Shown here in pieces: positions 12,949 through 17,174 of a stretch of DNA of 17,174 bases. This DNA is from an uncultured Myxococcales bacterium. Lineage in GTDB: Bacteria > Myxococcota_A > Polyangia > Polyangiales > Polyangiaceae. Where the stretch lies: positions 1 through 17,174 of the forward strand of contig CALKVG010000434.1 of NCBI GenBank assembly GCA_937998045.1, written 5' to 3'. The notes under the pieces are model-generated. The model was given only the letters and a program-made list of their open reading frames with translations. It was not told the origin of the DNA and did not search any database. The first letter of the stretch is position 1. Each line of letters opens with the position of its first letter. Made by a program: the position numbers and the translations under genes.

Positions 12949-14544
12949 CTACTGCGTGACTGCCTCCTCTAGGCCCTTCGCGAGCGGTCGGCCAGCGAGA
13001 GTCGCGACCGCCCGGACGAGCGCGAGCACGTCGAACGGCTTGCCGAGATGCATCCGGAAGCCGGCGGCGAGGGCGCGCGTTTGGTCCTCCCCACGCACGA
13101 AGGCCGTCAGCGCAACCGCGGGCAGCGTGGCGTCGCGCGAAGCGACCTTTCGCATGAGATCGTAACCGCTCTCTCCGGGCATCGAGATATCGCTGAGGAG
13201 CACGTGCGGCCTCGAGAGCTCGAGCGCGGCGAGCGCCGCAGCAGCCGATGCGACACTCGTCACATGGGCGCCGTGAAGCTCGAGGACCGCAGTGACCGCA
13301 AAGCGCATGTCCTCGTCGTCATCGACGAGGAGAACGCGGATACCCGCAAGCACCCTGGAGGCCTCCCCTGGCACATCGGCCGGCAACGGGAGCTCGACTG
13401 TGAAGGTCGAGCCCTTAGCGTGTCCCAGGCTCTCGGCGCGAACGCGACCGCCATGCGCCGCGACCACCGTCTTTACCGTGCCGAGTCTACTCCCTGGCTC
13501 ACGGTCCCCAGCGGTGACGGGGTCCCCCCGGTAGGCGCTATCCCTCTCGAACACGTGGGGCAAGGCCTCGGCTGAGATCCCCCTCCCGTGATCGATGACC
13601 TGGATACGAGCGTGAGCGCCGACGCGCTCCAGGCGAACGCCCACGCACCCTCCGGGCTGGGTGAACTGGATCGCGTTCGCGAGAAGGTTGGAGATGACCT
13701 GCGCGATGCGAACGGGATCGACGATGAGCTGGTCGACCGACTCGCCGAAGGCGGTTTCGAGTCGAATCGATCTCCGCTTCGCCCGCAGCCGCTGCCCTTC
13801 GACCGCGGACTTGATAAGGATCGCCGGCTCGACGGCCTTGAGATCGAGGCGCAGGTCCGCGGCCGCGATGCATGCCAGATCGAGGATCTCGTCGATGAGC
13901 TTCGCCTGCGCTTCGACGTTGCGCTCGATACCTTCGACCGCGAGAGCGCGCCCGGAAGGTTCCGTTTTCTCCGAACGCAGCATGTGAGCCCACACGAGCA
14001 AAGACGTCAGCGGGGTCTTGAGCTCACGGGAGACCAGGGCGAGGAACTCGTCCTTCATTCGGTTCGCCCCTTCCGCCTCCCGGCGCGCTTCCTCGAGCGC
14101 GCGAGCTTGATCCAACATGACGAGGTAGGCGGCGAGGTATGCACCAACGATCGAAAGCTCGCGCAGGTGCTGCTCGGTGTACCCGTCAGCGGGTCCTTCC
14201 GGAGCCCGGCCGCCGACGAAGAGGACGCCGATCACCGCGTCGTTGCCGACGAGCGGAACGGCGAGATGCGCAGCCGACTCTCTCGCGACAGGCGCCTCCG
14301 GCGGATGGCCGTGCTCGTCGACGAGCCGCGCGTGGAGATCGACCAGCGTCTCCGACAGCGTCGCCCGTACGTCCGCCGGTGTCGCCTGCGCAACGAGCAG
14401 GGACGCCTCGCGCCCGGGTTGCGCATTCAGCAACGCGCACTTCTCGTAGGGGACGATGTGCCGGAGGAGATCGAGCACGCGGAGCTTCCGCTTCTCGGAT
14501 CCCTCCGCGGACTCGCGGAGCGTCCGGCCGAGGTGCGCCCTCAT
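12949..14544 (-). CDS. GAF-histidine kinase-receiver hybrid lacking the phosphoacceptor His
   Basis: A 531-residue hybrid. The GAF domain (about 20-140, with 'HLAVPLVGNDAVIGVLFVGG') is followed by a helix and 'MKDEFLALVSRELKTPLTSL', which is the H-box with Arg in place of His (residue 173, codon CGT at 14026-14028). The ATPase domain keeps the N-box 'ISNLLANAIQFT' (Asn about 290) and G1 'IDHGRGIS' (Asp about 318), but G2 reads 'GSRLGTVKTVVAAHGG' rather than GLGLG. The receiver (about 402-525) is complete: 'LLVDDDEDM', 'LLSDISMP' (Asp about 452), 'ALTAF' and 'HLGKPF' (Lys about 502). Autophosphorylation in cis looks impossible, so the receiver may be served by another kinase such as the RsbRD-type one encoded opposite. 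The ATG at 14544 has AGGAG 7 bases upstream; another at 14574 overlaps the upstream TGA. It converges on the FHA-GGDEF gene with a 7-base gap. Confidence 0.9.
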   Translation of the reverse strand: MRAHLGRTLRESAEGSEKRKLRVLDLLRHIVPYEKCALLNAQPGREASLLVAQATPADVRATLSETLVDLHARLVDEHGHPPEAPVARESAAHLAVPLVGNDAVIGVLFVGGRAPEGPADGYTEQHLRELSIVGAYLAAYLVMLDQARALEEARREAEGANRMKDEFLALVSRELKTPLTSLLVWAHMLRSEKTEPSGRALAVEGIERNVEAQAKLIDEILDLACIAAADLRLDLKAVEPAILIKSAVEGQRLRAKRRSIRLETAFGESVDQLIVDPVRIAQVISNLLANAIQFTQPGGCVGVRLERVGAHARIQVIDHGRGISAEALPHVFERDSAYRGDPVTAGDREPGSRLGTVKTVVAAHGGRVRAESLGHAKGSTFTVELPLPADVPGEASRVLAGIRVLLVDDDEDMRFAVTAVLELHGAHVTSVASAAAALAALELSRPHVLLSDISMPGESGYDLMRKVASRDATLPAVALTAFVRGEDQTRALAAGFRMHLGKPFDVLALVRAVATLAGRPLAKGLEEAVTQ

Positions 14545-14581
14545 GTCTCGTCTCCTATCCTCGCGTCTCCTCATGTCTCGT
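14539..14581 (-). repeat. Duplicated 13-base start region of the hybrid kinase gene
   Basis: On the minus strand ACGAGACATGAGG occurs at 14581-14569 and again at 14551-14539, 30 bases apart and in the same frame. Each copy holds an ATG and is preceded by a purine-rich site (AGGGA and AGGAG). The kinase could therefore start at either ATG, differing by ten residues. Confidence 0.7.
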
Positions 14582-15707
14582 TCCCTAGGGAGCGGACCGG
14601 GAGGCCAGTCAGCACACCGCGCAGGCCCTTGAACGGCGAACCCACCTCCACCCCGCCGGCATCCAGGGTCAGTCTGCGCACGTCCGTCGCGTGCCTTACG
14701 CCGCGCATCTTGAGCACGGAGATGCCGCGCTCCAGGCGTCCCTCCAGCTCGATTTGAGCTGGATCACGTTGTCGGCCGCGAACGAGATCCCGTAGCCCGA
14801 GATTTGCGCCGAGCCAAGGAGCTCGGCGATCTCCATGTTCATCGTGAGCGTGACGCCCAGTGAGCGGAAGTGCTTCGTGAATGCATAGACGAGCTCCTTG
14901 AGACGCCGCTCGGAGAGGACGCCGAGCGCCATGCTCGTCAAGCTGTCGAGCACCGCGCGTCGCGCACCGCCTTGCCCCACTTGCTGTCGCACTCGATCGA
15001 GGAACCAGTCCGTCGACAGCTCGACGGGTGACGCGTAGCTCAGGGTGAGGAGCCCGCGCTCCTCCATCGGGCGGAGATCCCACCCGAAACCCTGAGCGAT
15101 GGCGCGAAGCTGATCCGGCGTCTCCTCCAGCGTGAAGAGGATCCCGGGTTCTCCGCGACGAGCCCCCTCGATGAGAAACTGCAGACCCAGCAAGGTTTTT
15201 CCTGTGCCCGTCGCACCCTGGAGGACGGTGGCGCTCGCGCGCGGCAGGCCGCCGCCGAGCATCTTGTCGAGTCCGTCCACGGTGATCTCGGTAAGCGCCG
15301 CCTCCACTCCCTTGCTCCGGAGGAACGAATCCCCGCTCCCGAAGTTCCGGAATTCGCGCGAGGTGGCGGACCACGACCGGTCCGGTCAGCTCCACGAGCA
15401 ACGGCAGAAGTTCTTCGACGAGATGACGCAGCGCGTGCTGCTGCGTGGCTCCGGGCCTGTCGTTCCAGGCGGACGGTAGCGTGTAGCGGTACTCGAGGTT
15501 CTCGCAAACGATGGCGAAGTCAGTCAGCGCTGCGTTGCGCGCTGCCGCGCGCCGCGCCGCGCGTCGCAAGAGCGCCGCTGCGGCCGCGGTGCCGAGCAAG
15601 TCGGCCAGCGCGTCCCATAGCAGGGCGAAGAGGGCTGCGGACGAGGGGTCTGCGATCGCGGGACTGCCGCTCGTCGCGCCGTTCCCTGGAGACAACGGTC
15701 GATCCAT
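14571..15707 (-). CDS. Helical-domain ORF that runs through the KaiC-like gene and ends with its C-terminus
   Basis: A 378-codon frame in three parts. Residues 1-134 look like a real domain: MDRPLSPGNG, then Ala/Leu/Arg-rich helices ('LFALLWDALADLLGTAAAAA', 'FAIVCENLEYRYTLP', 'LVEELLPLLVELTGPVVVRH'). I do not recognise this domain. From about 15305 to 14755 the frame gives Arg/Gly-rich nonsense, because there the KaiC-like ATPase is read in another frame. The last 60 residues are again real and match the end of KaiC/RAD55 proteins ('IELEGRLERGISVLKMRG', 'GGVEVGSPFKGLRGVLTG'). Two single-base changes would give one 378-residue fusion of helical domain and KaiC. As it stands, the helical domain has no nearby stop of its own. 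ATG at 15705-15707 follows AGGAG by 5 bases. The coordinates are the literal ORF; the biology is uncertain. Confidence 0.5.
   Translation of the reverse strand: MDRPLSPGNGATSGSPAIADPSSAALFALLWDALADLLGTAAAAALLRRAARRAAARNAALTDFAIVCENLEYRYTLPSAWNDRPGATQQHALRHLVEELLPLLVELTGPVVVRHLARIPELRERGFVPPEQGSGGGAYRDHRGRTRQDARRRPAARERHRPPGCDGHRKNLAGSAVSHRGGSSRRTRDPLHAGGDAGSASRHRSGFRVGSPPDGGARAPHPELRVTRRAVDGLVPRSSATASGARRCATRGARQLDEHGARRPLRAASQGARLCIHEALPLTGRHAHDEHGDRRAPWLGANLGLRDLVRGRQRDPAQIELEGRLERGISVLKMRGVRHATDVRRLTLDAGGVEVGSPFKGLRGVLTGLPVRSLGNET
14696..15307 (-). CDS. KaiC/RAD55-like ATPase, C-terminus frameshifted
   Basis: A 203-residue frame beginning at GTG (15305-15307), with GGAG 7 bases upstream. 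It contains 'GLDKMLGGGLPRASATVL', Walker A GATGTGKT (31-38), catalytic glutamates in 'FTLEETPDQ' (61-62), Walker B 'RRAVLDSL' (Asp 121) and 'ISGYGISFAADNVIQLK' (to residue 185). This is the RecA-fold of non-cyanobacterial KaiC/RAD55 ATPases, which act as signalling or stress switches and are often coded next to histidine kinases. After Lys 185 the frame degenerates (SSWRDAWSAAS...) while the expected C-terminus continues in another frame to 14571. Adding one A to the AAA at about 14753-14755 restores 'IQLKIELEGRLERGIS', giving about 245 residues. It is followed by the hybrid kinase, whose upstream ATG overlaps the restored stop. Sequence error, recent mutation and programmed shifting are all possible. 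Confidence 0.8.
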   Translation of the reverse strand: MEAALTEITVDGLDKMLGGGLPRASATVLQGATGTGKTLLGLQFLIEGARRGEPGILFTLEETPDQLRAIAQGFGWDLRPMEERGLLTLSYASPVELSTDWFLDRVRQQVGQGGARRAVLDSLTSMALGVLSERRLKELVYAFTKHFRSLGVTLTMNMEIAELLGSAQISGYGISFAADNVIQLKSSWRDAWSAASPCSRCAA

Positions 15708-15906
15708 GCAGTCTCCTGTGGGAGTCCGAAGAGGATGCACCGTACTCTCACGTCGGACGCACGGATTGTGCCGCGACGCGCGCGCCCCGCATTCCGCGAT
15801 GATTCTGCTACCGATGTGCGGCCTGGTCGCTCGCAGCGTGCCAATTGCCGCGCAAAATGCCAAAGGGCGAGTTCTCTCGCCGACATTCGCCACTCGGGAG
15901 CCAAGA

Positions 15907-16326
15907 TCAGGCGCGTCCCAGTCCCATGCGTCTCCAAACGAGCGCGCGTACGCCGTCGACGTCGAACGGAAGACGAATGCAAAGATTTGGCATCTCGGCG
16001 AGTGACTGGCGCGCGCGGTCGGTCATATCGCCGTCCGTCATGAACACCATCCCCGCTGCCTGCTCCGGGTAGTGTACAGCGAGCTTCGCGCAAAGATCGG
16101 GGCCTGTGGAATCGGGAATCATGACATCGCACAGGATGACGTCGAAATGTGCGCCCGCATCCATGCGGTGAAGGACGCCGTCGGCTCGGCTCTCGATTTC
16201 GACGTCGTGATCGCGCGAGAGCAACTGCTGGAGACCGACGGCGACTCGTTGCTCGCCTTCGACCACCAAAAGGCGTCCCCTGGATCGGCTCGGGTGACTT
16301 CGGGCGTGACTGCCCTTGGTGCTCAC
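15907..16326 (-). CDS. Stand-alone receiver-domain protein with degenerate active site
   Basis: A 139-residue single receiver domain. The fold is clear: beta-1 'GRLLVVEGEQRV', the phosphorylation strand 'FDVILCDVMIPDSTGPDL' (Asp 67), 'GMVFMTDGDMTDRA' (Thr 97) and the last strand 'LCIRLPFDVDGV'. Two active-site features are changed. The acidic pair after beta-1 reads VEGE instead of VDDE (Glu 23, Gly 24), and the invariant Lys of 'KPF' is Leu (119). Phosphorylation may still occur at Asp 67, but Lys loss normally blocks the phosphorylation-driven switch. The GTG start at 16324-16326 overlaps the TGA of the upstream 59-residue membrane protein (GTGA), so translation is probably coupled. No DNA-binding output domain is present; it should act through protein contacts, perhaps with the KaiC-like protein or hybrid kinase downstream. 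Confidence 0.85.
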   Translation of the reverse strand: MSTKGSHARSHPSRSRGRLLVVEGEQRVAVGLQQLLSRDHDVEIESRADGVLHRMDAGAHFDVILCDVMIPDSTGPDLCAKLAVHYPEQAAGMVFMTDGDMTDRARQSLAEMPNLCIRLPFDVDGVRALVWRRMGLGRA

Positions 16327-16502
16327 GCGCTCACCAGGACGCGACCCGAGGCCATGTCGAGCTCACGCCAGTCCGCGCATTGCATCTGGGCGATGTCCGG
16401 CGCGCGAGTCAACTCGTACGTGAGGGCAGCAGCCAAACTCAAGGTCGCAATCCACACACCCACGATGACGGCAACCGCCGTCCGCTTCTTCATCGGTACC
16501 AT
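16323..16502 (-). CDS. 59-residue single-helix membrane protein coupled to the receiver gene
   Basis: A short gene: MVPMKKRTAVAVIVGVWIAT followed by LSLAAALTYELTRAPD and a polar tail 'IAQMQCADWRELDMASGRVL' ending VSA. One membrane helix (about residues 8-29) with a basic N-terminus suggests an N-in, C-out protein with about 30 residues outside, including one Cys. I recognise no family. AAAGGAG lies 9 bases before the ATG at 16500-16502, a strong ribosome binding site; a second ATG three codons later is spaced too far. The stop TGA overlaps the GTG start of the degenerate receiver, so both are likely made together. That argues for a membrane partner of the receiver and against a chance frame. 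Confidence 0.7.
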   Translation of the reverse strand: MVPMKKRTAVAVIVGVWIATLSLAAALTYELTRAPDIAQMQCADWRELDMASGRVLVSA

Positions 16503-16609
16503 ATCGCAGAGCTCCTTTCTCCTCGGCGGCCAGGGGGCGACGAGAACAGCTCGCGCGGCGCACGGCGGGAGCGCGAAACGCGCGCTCGGACCATCTCGCC
16601 GCTCAGCTC

Positions 16610-16637
16610 AATTTAAGCACGATTGCGATCATGTCAT
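16610..16637 (-). promoter_or_regulatory. Candidate sigma-70 type promoter for the small membrane protein/receiver operon
   Basis: On the minus strand ATGACA (16637-16632, five of six matches to TTGACA) is followed after 16 bases by TAAATT (16615-16610, four of six to TATAAT). A TG precedes the -10 region. It lies about 110 bases upstream of the 59-residue gene and is the most AT-rich patch of this gap. Confidence 0.35.
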
Positions 16638-16796
16638 ACACAAAGGTTTTGGCGACGTTCCGAGCGGATCGGACGCGCTCGTCTCCACGACGGAGATGTT
16701 CCCGGACTGCGCCGCCCAGCCGCCCCTCACGCCGTCTTTCGCGGCGCCCCCCCACTCGCCGGCGCACGCGCGGGGCTCGCGCAGGCAAATTGCGAA

Positions 16797-16841
16797 AAAA
16801 GCCGACCACTTCTCGCCATCCGAATAAAAGTCGACCACTTC
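16797..16841. repeat. Direct repeat of 16 bases upstream of the final response regulator
   Basis: AAAAGCCGACCACTTC (16797-16812) recurs as AAAAGTCGACCACTTC (16826-16841), one mismatch, start-to-start 29 bases. The second copy ends 27 bases before the GTG start. The spacing is near three helical turns, so two proteins could bind the same face. A tandem operator, perhaps for autoregulation, is plausible. Confidence 0.55.
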
Positions 16842-16868
16842 GCGATGCGATGGTTAGGTTAAGGTACC

Positions 16869-17174
16869 GTGACTGGCGCCGCATCCACAGAGCGTTCGCG
16901 CGTCCTAATCGTGGACGATGACGCGGAGATGCGCGAGGCGCTCGGGATCTACTTCTCGGGGGAAGGACACGAATGCGAGCTGGCTGCAAACGCGGCGGCG
17001 GCACTCGGGATCCTCGAACGGCAGAGTCTCGATGCGGTCATCTGCGACGTGCGCATGGACGGCATGAACGGCTTCGAGCTGCTCGACCGGGTGAAGCGCA
17101 CCCATCCGGCGCTGCCCTTCGTCGTTATCACGACCATGGGCCGAATTCACGATGCCGTCGACGCGATCAAGCGC
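16869..17174 (+). CDS. Response regulator receiver domain, 5' part of a longer gene
   Basis: The first 102 residues of a response regulator that continues beyond the window. A short polar head is followed by 'RVLIVDDDAEMREALGIYF' (acidic pair present), 'LDAVICDVRMDGMNGFELL' (phosphoacceptor Asp), 'LPFVVITTMGRIHDAVDAIK' (switch Thr). The Lys-Pro motif lies outside. The 'AVDAIKR' helix following the switch strand is typical of NtrC-type regulators with a sigma-54 AAA+ domain, but the output domain cannot be seen. The GTG at 16869-16871 follows AAGG by 4 bases. It is divergent from the degenerate receiver operon and, unlike that protein, has an orthodox active site as far as visible. A near-identical direct repeat lies just upstream. 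Confidence 0.85.
   Translation, partial: MTGAASTERSRVLIVDDDAEMREALGIYFSGEGHECELAANAAAALGILERQSLDAVICDVRMDGMNGFELLDRVKRTHPALPFVVITTMGRIHDAVDAIKR

Larger units (their letters stand above)
16503..16868. other. Divergent intergenic region between the receiver operon and the last response regulator
   Basis: A 366-base gap containing a candidate minus-strand promoter (16610-16637) and a 16-base direct repeat close to the plus-strand start (16797-16841). Open frames here, including a minus-strand one of about 69 codons, lack a ribosome binding site and cover the candidate promoter, so no gene is supported. Confidence 0.5.

Noticed and set aside
14571..15305. Genuine second protein encoded in overlapping frame across the whole KaiC-like core
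   Set aside because: Between about 15305 and 14755 the frame gives Arg/Gly/His-rich sequence without domain features; only the two ends look real, which fits frame changes better than overlapping coding.
15828..15843. Sigma-54-like element (minus strand TGGCACGCTGCGAGCG) upstream of the helical-domain/KaiC gene
   Set aside because: GG and GC dinucleotides have the right spacing, but the -12 element reads GAGC instead of TTGC, and such partial matches are common in GC-rich DNA.
16629..16838. Minus-strand frame of about 69 codons beginning 'VVDFYSDGEKWSAFF'
   Set aside because: The start looks protein-like, but there is no ribosome binding site, the rest is unlike any family I know, and it overlaps the direct repeats and the candidate promoter.

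Overview
The window is high-GC DNA with GTG and TTG starts alongside ATG, short intergenic gaps and many small envelope or stress proteins. It is also dense in two-component and second-messenger genes. There are no tRNA, rRNA, CRISPR or transposase genes. The gene content points to a chromosomal segment of a deltaproteobacterium-type organism, most likely Myxococcota. That is inferred from family content, as no taxonomic marker gene is present.

Layout. (1) Positions 1-4171 hold the 5' end of a B12-binding radical SAM gene (minus), a DUF2171 gene (plus) preceded by two strong dyads, a tiny Lmo0937-type membrane protein and a very large AsmA-like envelope protein (both minus). A strong hairpin separates the convergent pair. 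(2) Positions 4491-5990 hold a membrane-anchored rhodanese-like protein lacking the catalytic cysteine and an alpha/beta hydrolase (both plus). (3) Positions 6113-10619 form a stress and envelope block: an LEA-like helical protein, a secreted or membrane protein with direct repeats upstream, a glycine-zipper protein, a likely four-gene minus-strand operon (DUF4398 lipoprotein, OmpA-type lipoprotein, HPF/RaiA ribosome-associated protein, GlsB-type membrane protein) and a divergent DUF883-like protein. (4) Positions 10795-17174 form a signalling block: an RsbRD-type histidine kinase and an FHA-GGDEF protein (plus), converging on a minus-strand run made of a 59-residue membrane protein, a degenerate receiver protein, a helical domain plus a KaiC/RAD55-like ATPase, and a GAF-kinase-receiver hybrid. 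A divergent response regulator starts at 16869 and runs off the end.

The most interesting part is the minus-strand signalling run at 12949-16502. The hybrid kinase has Arg where the phosphoacceptor His should be and a damaged G2 box, yet its receiver is complete. The stand-alone receiver lacks the conserved Lys and part of the acidic pocket. The KaiC-like gene changes reading frame twice, with net frame conserved. The FHA-GGDEF protein facing it reads GDDEF but keeps the RxxD inhibitory site. Together they suggest signalling by binding or scaffolding rather than classical phosphotransfer. The two frame changes both lie at short homopolymers and could be sequence errors, which should be excluded first.
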